33,789 nucleotides of DNA from an uncultured Lachnospiraceae bacterium (GTDB lineage Bacteria > Bacillota > Clostridia > Lachnospirales > Lachnospiraceae), in contig CAJUOE010000176.1 of NCBI GenBank assembly GCA_910587895.1, positions 1-33,789 of the forward strand. Reading direction: 5' to 3'. Positions 1 through 7,068 of the stretch are shown piece by piece; position 1 is the stretch's first letter, and each line of letters starts with the position of its first letter. The notes beneath the pieces were generated by a model that worked only from the letters and a program-made list of their open reading frames with translations, had not been told where the DNA came from and ran no database searches. The translations under genes and the position numbers were made by a program.

Positions 1-125
1 GAAGCTTTGAAATTTGCCACACCAGAGGGAATGCAGCAGGCACAATCGCAGAAGGGCTGTCCGTGAGGAAAAATCTGGGAGAAATGCCGTTTTTATTTAC
101 ATTCCGCACAGCTAAAGAGGGCGGA
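1..125 (+). pseudogene. aroD: Decayed 3-dehydroquinate dehydratase (type I, AroD) fragment
   Basis: Translation from base 39 to 125 gives a stretch ending GEMPFLFTFRTAKEGG, which closely resembles the conserved LGDxPLLFTFRTxxEGG segment of type I 3-dehydroquinases, the shikimate-pathway enzymes that make 3-dehydroshikimate. Bases 1-42 in another frame read EALKFATPEGMQQA, which would fit just upstream in AroD, so a frameshift near base 40-48 is likely. After the EGG motif the similarity stops and no sign of the remaining roughly 170 residues (catalytic His and Lys) is found downstream. The left end lies outside the window, so whether an upstream half exists cannot be seen. The family call rests on one motif recognised from memory. 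The 91-codon open frame at 63-338 contains part of this motif but is not credible as an intact gene. Confidence 0.5.
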
Positions 126-334
126 ATACATTACGTCCATTTCCCGGAGGCAAGGTGTACACGAAATTCACCGAATGTTTTCTTTTCAGGCAGCATGGAT
201 GGAAAAGCATTCGAAATATTTAAAATTTTCATTAGAATTTTTAAAGCAACATTCTTAAGATTTTCTGGAATAAGGCTATTTTGTAACAAACTGGAGGAAC
301 TGTTACGGTATTTTAACTGTTCGCCTGAAAACGG
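126..334. other. Non-coding gap between aroD remnant and pyrE promoter
   Basis: AT-rich sequence with an open frame that has no ribosome-binding site and no recognisable protein. I see no hairpin with a T-tract and no riboswitch signature. It probably holds degraded remains of the preceding gene. Confidence 0.4.
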
Positions 335-363
335 TTGAATCTGCTGGATATATATGGTAAAAT
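335..363 (+). promoter_or_regulatory. Promoter for the pyrE group
   Basis: TTGAAT at 335-340 and TAAAAT at 358-363 are 17 bp apart, with a TG extension at 355-356 just upstream of the -10. Transcription would start near 370, giving a leader of about 50 nt. That supports the pyrE start at 424. No PyrR-type attenuator hairpin is visible in this short leader. Confidence 0.65.
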
Positions 364-423
364 TAGCAGGAAAATTAAGTGTTTATCATGTTTTCGCATT
401 GGAGAGAAGGAGATTTTAATAGG

Positions 424-1098
424 ATGGAACAATACAAACAGGAATTTATTGAATTTATGGTTGACTGCCAGGTATTGAAATTTGGCGAATTTGTGTTAAA
501 GAGCGGAAGGAAGTCTCCTTTCTTTATGAATGCGGGAGCCTATGTGACGGGAGCGCAGTTAAGCAGGCTGGGAGAGTATTATGCGAAAGCGATTCATGCG
601 CATTACGGAGATGATTTTGACGTGCTGTTCGGACCGGCATACAAGGGGATTCCGTTGAGCGTTGCCACCACGATTGCCTACAGCAGGCTTTATGGCAAAG
701 AAATCCGCTACTGCTCCAACCGCAAGGAGGTCAAAGACCACGGTGATACCGGGATTCTTCTGGGCAGTAAATTAAAGGACGGCGATAAGGTCGTGATTAT
801 CGAGGATGTGACGACCTCCGGCAAATCCATGGAAGAGACGGTTCCCATTATCCGCGCGCAGGCAGAGATTGAGATTCAGGGCCTGATGGTATCCTTGAAC
901 CGCATGGAGCGTGGGAAGGGCACGAAGAGCGCGCTTGAGGAAATCAAAGATCTGTATGGGTTTGAGACAAATGCGATTGTGACGATGGAGGACGTGGTAG
1001 AATATTTGTATAATAAACCGTATAAAGGAAATATATATATTAATGATGAGATGAAGGCAGCCATTGACAGCTATTATGACCAGTATGGAGTGAAATAG
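424..1098 (+). CDS. pyrE: Orotate phosphoribosyltransferase
   Basis: Predicted cytosolic enzyme of 224 residues that joins orotate to PRPP to give orotidine 5'-phosphate in de novo UMP synthesis. The PRPP-binding signature is visible as IIEDVTTSGKS (EDVTTSG at residues 127-133). The early LKSGRKSPFF segment and the GPAYKGIPL loop are typical of the longer clostridial PyrE type. An in-frame ATG exists at 379, but it lies only about 10 nt after the expected transcription start and has no ribosome site. ATG 424 has AGAAGGAG at 405-412, and the protein starting MEQYKQEFIEFM matches family starts. It is first in a tight plus-strand group. No other pyrimidine gene is in the window, so the usual pyr cluster is either upstream or dispersed. 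Confidence 0.95.
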   Translation: MEQYKQEFIEFMVDCQVLKFGEFVLKSGRKSPFFMNAGAYVTGAQLSRLGEYYAKAIHAHYGDDFDVLFGPAYKGIPLSVATTIAYSRLYGKEIRYCSNRKEVKDHGDTGILLGSKLKDGDKVVIIEDVTTSGKSMEETVPIIRAQAEIEIQGLMVSLNRMERGKGTKSALEEIKDLYGFETNAIVTMEDVVEYLYNKPYKGNIYINDEMKAAIDSYYDQYGVK

Positions 1099-1107
1099 GA
1101 GACGAAG

Positions 1108-1260
1108 ATGAACGAGAAGACTTATAAGACTATGACTGTTGTCGGAGGCGGAAATATTGCAATCGGCATTGTCGTGCTGGTGTGCGGCGTTGCGTGTGGA
1201 ATCCTCGCGATTATTAACGGAGCCAAAATGTTAAAAAGCAAATCAGACATGATTTTTTAA
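1108..1260 (+). CDS. Small single-pass membrane protein, 50 residues
   Basis: A 50-codon frame begins at ATG 1108, 9 nt after the pyrE stop, with an AGGAG ribosome site overlapping that stop codon. It reads as a short polar N-terminus (MNEKTYKT), a glycine-rich hydrophobic segment at about residues 10-38 (one membrane helix, NIAIGIVVLVCGVACGILAI) and a basic tail. The helix has two cysteines (26 and 30). Translational coupling to pyrE is likely from the spacing. I do not recognise the family. The coding call rests on the clean ribosome site, the position in a tight gene string and the coherent membrane segment. Confidence 0.65.
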   Translation: MNEKTYKTMTVVGGGNIAIGIVVLVCGVACGILAIINGAKMLKSKSDMIF

Positions 1261-1271
1261 GGGTTAAAAAA

Positions 1272-1751
1272 TTGAAAAAAGACTACCGAAAAATACTCCG
1301 GATATGCAGTAAATTCATGTTCGGAGTGTATATTATTTTCTTAATTTATTTTCTGTTTTTTGCGGAAAGTATGGGGCGCACCTTTGAGAGCAGGTCTTAT
1401 CACTATAATCTGGAGCTGTTTAAGGAAATCGGCCGTTTTATTAAATACCGTCATGAGCTGGGATTTCATGCTGTGACACTGAATCTTCTGGGGAATGTGG
1501 TTGCATTTTGGCCCTTTGGATTCTTTTTGCCAATTTTGCACCACAAATGCAGGTCATTTTTTTTCACCACGTTTTTGAGTTTTGAATTCAGCCTTATGGT
1601 GGAGACGATTCAACTGGTGTCCAAGGTGGGAAGCTTTGACGTGGATGACCTTCTGTTGAATACGATTGGCGGCGCTGCGGGCTGCCTGTGCTTTTTGTAT
1701 ATGAATCGGGTGAGGAGAAACTATGAGACGAAAGAAAAGGAACATTTATAA
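1272..1751 (+). CDS. VanZ-like membrane protein
   Basis: A 159-residue protein starting at TTG 1272 with AAGGG at 1259-1263 as a plausible ribosome site. It has a first membrane helix at about residues 13-30 and three further hydrophobic segments, with the VanZ-type pattern NLLGNVVAFWPFGFFLP followed by SLMVETIQ and FDVDDLLLNTIGGAAG. VanZ-like proteins are integral membrane proteins. The founding member gives low-level teicoplanin resistance, but most chromosomal relatives have no known function, and resistance should not be inferred here. The gap to the preceding peptide is 11 nt, and the end overlaps the next gene by 29 nt in another frame, so co-translation is likely. Confidence 0.85.
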   Translation: MKKDYRKILRICSKFMFGVYIIFLIYFLFFAESMGRTFESRSYHYNLELFKEIGRFIKYRHELGFHAVTLNLLGNVVAFWPFGFFLPILHHKCRSFFFTTFLSFEFSLMVETIQLVSKVGSFDVDDLLLNTIGGAAGCLCFLYMNRVRRNYETKEKEHL

Positions 1752-2046
1752 ATTTGGAGACAAGAAACATTCCAGGCGGGGGAAAATATCGTTATTTCTG
1801 GCGCTGCTGTCATTTTTTGCAGGGGTCGTAATGGTGATCGTTTCGATTCAAAATGGTGGGAATGCCAATGTGTATATCGGGAGCGCGGGATTATTTTCGC
1901 TGGTGGTCGCGGTCTGCTCGCTGATTAACGGTCTTGCCAGTCTGGGCGAGGACAGCTATAAGCTGTTTCCCGTTTTGGGCAGCATTTGCTCGGGCCTTGC
2001 GCTGGCGGGCTGGGTGGCAGTTTATGTTCTGGGATTTTTAGTGTAG
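1723..2046 (+). CDS. Small membrane protein, DUF6142-like
   Basis: A 107-residue protein with a strongly basic N-terminus (MRRKKRNIYKFGDKKHSRRG) and three hydrophobic segments at about residues 22-42, 49-70 and 83-105. This resembles the small clostridial membrane proteins grouped as DUF6142, whose function is unknown; the assignment is from memory of their basic-start, three-helix pattern. Its start lies inside the 3' end of the VanZ-like gene (29-nt overlap), and the M29 peptidase follows after 17 nt. Such spacing implies a single transcript from the pyrE promoter. Confidence 0.75.
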   Translation: MRRKKRNIYKFGDKKHSRRGKISLFLALLSFFAGVVMVIVSIQNGGNANVYIGSAGLFSLVVAVCSLINGLASLGEDSYKLFPVLGSICSGLALAGWVAVYVLGFLV

Positions 2047-2063
2047 AAAAGTGAGGGTTTGGT

Positions 2064-4142
2064 ATGGGAAATCAGGAGTTTTGGCAGACATATCGGGAAG
2101 AGGTGCAAGAGCGTTTCCCGCTGGTTGCAGAGCGTTTGAAACAGATGGAGACGGAAGAGACGGTGGCGCATTGCTGGAGGAGATATTTTCAGCATACCGC
2201 CGCTTTTTTAGGCAGACTGTGCGGTCTGGAAGAGGAATATTACAGAGGCGCATGGGCGAAAAAGAGCATGGAAGAGCTGCAGGCGGAAAACCATGCGCTG
2301 TATGAAGAAATCCTACCGGAGAATTACGACAGGAGTTATGCCAATCCTTCCTATGCGGCAGAACAATTCGGGGAAGAATATGGGAAAGTGTTCAGTATGC
2401 TCTATGCAGACCTGCGCGCTTTGATTCCTTATGCGTTCGAGGGAAGGAACTATGAGCTTACGATTTACGGGGAATTGTTTATAGAAATCTATAACTGCTT
2501 TGAGCAGGAGGAGGATCCTTCCGTGGAAGAAATCAGGCAGATTATTTACTGGTTTTACCACGATTACAGTGAGAGATTCCTGGAAATCAGCGTGCAGTCA
2601 CAGAACAACCCCAAGATGGATTTTTACGTGGGCATTGTCATGGACAGCGAGCTGTCCGACCTGCGTTATCTGTACCGTTATGGCGCTTATATTTCAGATA
2701 ATGAGAGAAAGGTTGCAGAATTTTTAAATGGGCTGCCGGAGGAGACGATACAGCTGATGGCGGACACGTATACCGAGGGATACCGCATCGGGTTCGAGGT
2801 CACCGGAAAAGATCTGTCAAAGAAGAAATTTGTGGGTTTGCAGTACCCGATTGGATTTGAGCGGATGATGCGCGCGGCGGTGCGCAATTTCCGGAAAATG
2901 GGCTTGCAGCCCGTAGTATCAAGAAATGGCGAAACCTCCTTCTCGGGCAGGGGAAACGCCTCCCCGGCGGTGACGGGCTCCTCGCCCAACCGGCAATATC
3001 TGTATGACCATAGATTTGACAAGGCGCTCTATTTTGACAAGCTGTTTGTGGAACGCCGCCTGGAGGGACTGCGGACAGCGTACGAGGCTCGAAGGCAGGA
3101 GGCTTTGCTCTATGCGGGGCCGGCGGTTGTGGAGACGTTCGGGGAAGAAGGATTTGCGCCGGAGGTTTGTTCCGTGTCCTGGCAGTTAGATGAGAAACAG
3201 CGGAAACTGAACGTCTATGCATCGGGGCAGTCTACGCAGATTACGAATCAGTATGTGCCTGGTGAGGAGCGCAGTTTTACGATTATTGCCTATCCGCTGC
3301 CGGAAATCGGAGAGAAATTTGAAGAAATCTTTGCAAAGACCATAGAAGTCAACACGCTTGACTATCAGCTGTATCGGGAAATGCAGCAGAAAATCATTGA
3401 CGTATTGGACGAAGGAGCGTTCGTGCATATTAGCGGAAAGGGAGAAAATACCACGGATTTGACGGTTGCGCTCCACACGTTGGGGGATCCGGCCAAACAG
3501 ACAAATTTTGAGAACTGTGTGGCGGACGTCAATATTCCGGTGGGCGAGGTGTTTACCTCTCCGCTGCTGAAAGGGACGAACGGGCGCCTGCATGTGACGC
3601 AGGTATATTTGAACGGCTTGAAATACCTTGATTTGCAGGTGACGTTTGTGGACGGCATGATAACTGATTATTCGTGCAGAAATTTTGCAGGTGAGGAAGA
3701 AAACCGCACGTTTCTCAGGGAAAATCTGCTGAGGCACCATGAGAGCCTTCCGCTGGGGGAATTTGCAATCGGGACGAATACCACGGCTTATAAGATGGGC
3801 GTGGAATACCAGATTCAGGATAAGCTTCCGATACTGATTGCGGAGAAGACCGGACCTCATTTTGCAGTCGGCGATACCTGTTACAGCTGGGCGGAAGATA
3901 CGCCTGTCTTTAACCCTGACGGCAAGGAGATTGTGGCGCGGGATAACGAGGTTTCCCTGCTCCGGAAAGAGGATATCCAGAAGGCATATTTTAACTGCCA
4001 CACGGATATCACCATTCCCTATGATGAGCTGGATAAGATTACAGTCATCCGCGGCGATGGGAGCCGCGTAGATGTTATTCGGGATGGCAGGTTTGTCGTT
4101 CCGGGGACGGAGGTTTTAAATAAGCCGCTTGCGCGTAAATAA
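2064..4142 (+). CDS. Aminopeptidase of the M29 type
   Basis: A 692-residue cytosolic protein whose C-terminal half carries the metal ligands expected for M29 (AmpS/AmpT) aminopeptidases. These are Glu495 in PVGEVFTSP, Glu566 in LGEFAIGTN, His599 in GPHFAVG, and His646/Asp648 in HTDI. Family enzymes use two metal ions to release N-terminal residues from peptides. The protein is much longer than classical M29 members (about 410 residues): about 300 N-terminal residues, with no motif I can name, precede the peptidase. This longer form occurs in clostridia. Start ATG 2064 has GTGAGGG just upstream. It is last in the plus-strand group, and its stop lies 26 bp from the stop of the convergent GH18 gene, with no obvious terminator between. 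Confidence 0.85.
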   Translation: MGNQEFWQTYREEVQERFPLVAERLKQMETEETVAHCWRRYFQHTAAFLGRLCGLEEEYYRGAWAKKSMEELQAENHALYEEILPENYDRSYANPSYAAEQFGEEYGKVFSMLYADLRALIPYAFEGRNYELTIYGELFIEIYNCFEQEEDPSVEEIRQIIYWFYHDYSERFLEISVQSQNNPKMDFYVGIVMDSELSDLRYLYRYGAYISDNERKVAEFLNGLPEETIQLMADTYTEGYRIGFEVTGKDLSKKKFVGLQYPIGFERMMRAAVRNFRKMGLQPVVSRNGETSFSGRGNASPAVTGSSPNRQYLYDHRFDKALYFDKLFVERRLEGLRTAYEARRQEALLYAGPAVVETFGEEGFAPEVCSVSWQLDEKQRKLNVYASGQSTQITNQYVPGEERSFTIIAYPLPEIGEKFEEIFAKTIEVNTLDYQLYREMQQKIIDVLDEGAFVHISGKGENTTDLTVALHTLGDPAKQTNFENCVADVNIPVGEVFTSPLLKGTNGRLHVTQVYLNGLKYLDLQVTFVDGMITDYSCRNFAGEEENRTFLRENLLRHHESLPLGEFAIGTNTTAYKMGVEYQIQDKLPILIAEKTGPHFAVGDTCYSWAEDTPVFNPDGKEIVARDNEVSLLRKEDIQKAYFNCHTDITIPYDELDKITVIRGDGSRVDVIRDGRFVVPGTEVLNKPLARK

Positions 4143-4168
4143 ATAGCAGCCGTGTAGTTTTTCATCCA

Positions 4169-5314
4169 CTAGCGTATGGTGAACGTATCGTCCAACAGGA
4201 GCCAGTTGGCGCGGAAGAGCTGCATAATCTGCCAGTAGCTCATGCCGCGCAGCCCGTATTCTTTTACGAGATTAAATTTGGCACTAAGGCTGCGTACGTC
4301 CTCAAACCATACCTCGTGCGTAACGTTATCCAGTATATAGTTGAAATAGGGGGCCTGCGAGATTTCGTCGAAGAGGATGTCCGCGCCCCTTTGAATGGCG
4401 ATTTGAACAGCCTCGATATTTCCGATGGTGGTAGCTTTGGAGGTACCCCGGACAAAGGGGAGGGTCCAGTCATATCCATAATTGGGAATGCCGAGGTTGA
4501 TTTTTTCAGCGGGAATCCTTGTCAGGGCATATTCTACGACCTGACGGACTTTGTTTATGGGGGCGACAGCCATTGCCGGACCGTAAGTGTAACCCCATTC
4601 ATACGTCATCAGCAGCACATAGTCGGCTGCCTCTCCCAGTAATCCGTAATCTTTTCCTTCATAGAGAAGGCCGGTCTGCGTGTCGGAAGTCTTGGGCGCG
4701 AGCGCCACGGAGACCGGAAATCCCAGCGCATTGACAGCGGTCCGCACTTCGCGCACGAAATCTGTAAATGCAAATTTATCTTCGGGCAGAATATATTCAA
4801 AATCAATGTCTACACCCTCAAAACCGCGTTCTCTTATCTGTGCGGTAAGGTTTTCAATCAATTGCTGCTTTGCGGTTTCATTGTTTACCACCCGGGTAAT
4901 TAAATAGTTGCTGAACTGCCCGTCAGGACCAAATGGCGTCAGCGTCAGGATGGGAGCGACGCCGAAATCCTTTGCCATTGTAATCATGAAGGTATCGTCT
5001 AACAGAGGCGGAATCAGTTCTCCTTCTGTTGTAAATCCATATGAGAAAATAAATAAATCCGAGAGATAGGGCAATGTCTGCTGCAGCACCCAGCGGCTGA
5101 TAAAAGGATAGGCGTAACCGCCTGCATAAGCCGGATATGCAGATGCATCCGGAACTTCCAACGCGTCAGCTTCAGACAGGAGAAGCGCCTGCCCTACGGC
5201 AAGCGCATAAGGGTATACAAGCTGGTTATCATAGATGATGGACTGTGCGGAGACGTTTTGTGAGGAGGCGATTGCATCAACGCTGTCGTTTGGTTGTACC
5301 ACATAGATTTTCAT
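4169..5314 (-). CDS. LysM-GH18 glycosidase (SleL/YaaH type)
   Basis: A 381-residue protein with one LysM domain at the N-terminus (MKIYVVQPNDSVDAIASS to about residue 47) followed by a glycoside hydrolase 18 domain. The catalytic DxxDxDxE-type strand reads GVDIDFEY with Asp169, Asp171 and Glu173. There is no signal peptide, as in B. subtilis YaaH/SleL, spore-cortex or coat-associated N-acetylglucosaminidases, so a spore role is likely but inferred. An upstream in-frame TTG at 5323 would add three residues, but it sits only 3 nt from the AAAGGG ribosome site. ATG 5314 has a better distance, 11 nt. It lies 62 nt downstream of the hemerythrin hybrid on the same strand, and I see no separate promoter in that gap. 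Confidence 0.9.
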   Translation of the reverse strand: MKIYVVQPNDSVDAIASSQNVSAQSIIYDNQLVYPYALAVGQALLLSEADALEVPDASAYPAYAGGYAYPFISRWVLQQTLPYLSDLFIFSYGFTTEGELIPPLLDDTFMITMAKDFGVAPILTLTPFGPDGQFSNYLITRVVNNETAKQQLIENLTAQIRERGFEGVDIDFEYILPEDKFAFTDFVREVRTAVNALGFPVSVALAPKTSDTQTGLLYEGKDYGLLGEAADYVLLMTYEWGYTYGPAMAVAPINKVRQVVEYALTRIPAEKINLGIPNYGYDWTLPFVRGTSKATTIGNIEAVQIAIQRGADILFDEISQAPYFNYILDNVTHEVWFEDVRSLSAKFNLVKEYGLRGMSYWQIMQLFRANWLLLDDTFTIR

Positions 5315-5376
5315 AATACGCAAAACCCTTTTTTCTTAAAGTATGTGCGGGGAGAGAAAGTGTTCCGAATCCTTCT

Positions 5377-6756
5377 TTACAATGACGGTTCATCCTCATG
5401 GGTTATCTTTTCAAAAAACAGATCTACTTCCTTTTTCACCTGTTCCGGGGACAGTGATTTTGACAGATAGCCCTGTGGTTTGAGCTCTACCACTTTTTTC
5501 ACGCTTTCCCGGTCCACTTTGCTGGTCAAAAATATGACCGGAATATCTGCAAAATCCTTCTCGGAGCGAATCATCTCCAATATCTGGCTTCCCTTGCATA
5601 CCGGCATTTCGTAATCCAGAAGAACCAGATCCGGCCGGTCGAGAGTAATGCTTCGAAAGGCAGACAAACCGGAGGTTGCCGTTAGAACAGCATAGTCTTC
5701 TCCTAACAGCTGCCGCATGGTTTCCAACATAAAGTCGGAATCATCTACCACAAGAATTTTTTTCTTTTTTCTGGCAGCAATTTTATCTGCCTGATTCTGA
5801 TTCAGGTATTTTTCAACTTCTGCCATGGCATTCTCGGTAATGGACGTACCTGCGTCCTCGTTTTGAAGGGTATCGCCGATCGTCATGCAATATGCAAAAT
5901 ATCCTTTTCCGGTGTCAAACAACAGGCTGAATTGCGGGCTGTGTTTCTCAAATACCTTTTCAAACTGCTCGTATGTCAAAAGCTGTTCCTCTTTTACATC
6001 TGCCTGCAACAGCGGCGGAAAATGTTCCTTGATGTGTTCTATAAACTGTCTTGCCGTATAGCGGGCAACATTCATCAACATGACGTTTATCGTTTTCGAT
6101 TTTGTTTCCATCACGCTGCCGATGGTTTTTACAATCAGCTGTTCTTCAAAGACCAGGAGAAATTCCCACTTCTTATTTTCTTTGGTTCTGTAAATCAGGC
6201 GGTAATAAATTCCGTCTCCAAACTTTTCACCACCATAACAGTTGCTGATGAGCCGCGATTCCAAACGGAACATACGATAGAGCTGACTGATGATTGCCTG
6301 CCCCATGACAGCCTGCTCCTCTTCCGGCATTAGGTTTTCCCATTGCTTTATGGTTTCTCCGCTCATAATCGCCTGATCTTCGGTCAATGTATGTCCAATC
6401 AGCCAGCCCGCGCATACGCCGAGAAAATGATCGATTGCGTTTTCGGAATAATTTTTCTGCTCCAGTTCCTTCTCAAGCGCAGGCAGCGTTATATCACGAA
6501 AGTTATCATGAATGCGTTTGTGCATCTCCAATCCGGCATAGTCAATGGAAATCATGTAACCTTCTTCATCCTGAAAATGCTGTATGGCATGATCCTTAAA
6601 GTATTTCACCGCTTCCTGGCAAACCCACCGGCTTTTCTCCTCCATTTGTCCAATATCAAAAAGTTTATTAAGAATGCGGAACAGTTTTTTGTGTTCCCTG
6701 TCAATGATATCAACGCCAACGTTATATCGGTCGCTCCATGCTAATTTATTTCCCAT
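5377..6756 (-). CDS. Bacteriohemerythrin-receiver hybrid signalling protein
   Basis: A 459-residue cytosolic protein. Residues 1-135 form a bacteriohemerythrin domain with all seven usual di-iron ligands: His22, His60, Glu64, His79, His83, His122 and Asp127. Residues about 165-325 form a middle region with a pattern loosely like CheX/CheC domains (LLVFEEQLIVKTIGSVM, then NVARYTARQFIEHI), though the catalytic Glu-Asn pairs are not evident. Residues about 335-455 form a receiver domain with the acidic VVDDSD pair, phospho-acceptor Asp381 in LLDYEMP, Thr in FLTSK and Lys in YLSKS. Hemerythrin domains bind oxygen or NO, so this is probably a redox/oxygen input wired to two-component signalling. 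An ATG six codons upstream (6774) exists, but AAAGGAG is ideally spaced only for ATG 6756. It is divergent from the chemotaxis receptor gene. Confidence 0.88.
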   Translation of the reverse strand: MGNKLAWSDRYNVGVDIIDREHKKLFRILNKLFDIGQMEEKSRWVCQEAVKYFKDHAIQHFQDEEGYMISIDYAGLEMHKRIHDNFRDITLPALEKELEQKNYSENAIDHFLGVCAGWLIGHTLTEDQAIMSGETIKQWENLMPEEEQAVMGQAIISQLYRMFRLESRLISNCYGGEKFGDGIYYRLIYRTKENKKWEFLLVFEEQLIVKTIGSVMETKSKTINVMLMNVARYTARQFIEHIKEHFPPLLQADVKEEQLLTYEQFEKVFEKHSPQFSLLFDTGKGYFAYCMTIGDTLQNEDAGTSITENAMAEVEKYLNQNQADKIAARKKKKILVVDDSDFMLETMRQLLGEDYAVLTATSGLSAFRSITLDRPDLVLLDYEMPVCKGSQILEMIRSEKDFADIPVIFLTSKVDRESVKKVVELKPQGYLSKSLSPEQVKKEVDLFFEKITHEDEPSL

Positions 6757-6795
6757 CAATTCTCTCCTTTTCATTATTTTCTGTTATAAAAGTTC

Positions 6796-6839
6796 TCTGC
6801 CGGCAGAAGTGTGATCTGATACGCTCTTTCGCAGAGAAA
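6796..6839 (-). promoter_or_regulatory. Inverted-repeat leader upstream of the hemerythrin hybrid
   Basis: The 12-bp perfect palindrome TCTGCCGGCAGA lies at 6796-6807. In addition TTCTCTGC at 6793-6800 is complementary to GCAGAGAA at 6832-6839, so the predicted 5' leader of the minus-strand transcript can fold two alternative ways. It could be an operator or an RNA structure. It does not match a riboswitch I know. There is no T-tract, so it is not an intrinsic terminator. Confidence 0.3.
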
Positions 6840-6857
6840 CATAAAAATCTATTCTGA

Positions 6858-6863
6858 ATTATA
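6858..6863 (-). promoter_or_regulatory. Possible -10 element for the hemerythrin hybrid
   Basis: Perfect TATAAT on the minus strand (ATTATA at 6858-6863), about 95 nt before the hybrid's start codon. No convincing -35 element sits 16-18 bp upstream, so this is a weak call. The rest of the 312-bp divergent region (6757-7068) is AT-rich, with no gene seen. Confidence 0.3.
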
Positions 6864-7028
6864 GCAAACTGGAAAGATTTTACACATTCCCAGTTTTTCA
6901 CATTTTATTCCTTTTTTTCGCGCGAAAACTACTTGTAGTAATTTTAGGATATTCAGATTTCAGCAAAAATTGATGAATATATTGCTCCAAAATGTCGAGA
7001 TTTCGTAGATTTTTTTCCTGGGACATGG

Positions 7029-7034
7029 TAAAAT
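7029..7034 (+). promoter_or_regulatory. Possible extended -10 element for the chemotaxis receptor
   Basis: TAAAAT preceded by TGG, within ATGGTAAAATTAG, which is identical to the -10 region of the pyrE promoter. The position expected for a -35 (7006-7011, TAGATT) is poor. No sigma-28 type motility promoter was recognised. The leader to ATG 7069 would be about 30 nt. Confidence 0.35.
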
Positions 7035-7068
7035 TAGAATAATTATCAATGATAGAAAGGGGACTTCT

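Noticed and set aside
63..338. 91-codon open frame at the left edge
   Set aside because: No ribosome site; only its first 21 codons resemble anything (AroD), so it was treated as part of a relic.
379..423. Longer start for pyrE
   Set aside because: The ATG at 379 is almost at the predicted transcription start and lacks a ribosome site; ATG 424 has AGAAGGAG.
1272..1751. Glycopeptide resistance gene from the VanZ similarity
   Set aside because: No vanHAX/RS genes nearby; chromosomal VanZ-like proteins are common and mostly of unknown function.
3186..4001. 271-codon open frame on the minus strand
   Set aside because: Antisense to the M29 peptidase region holding its metal ligands.
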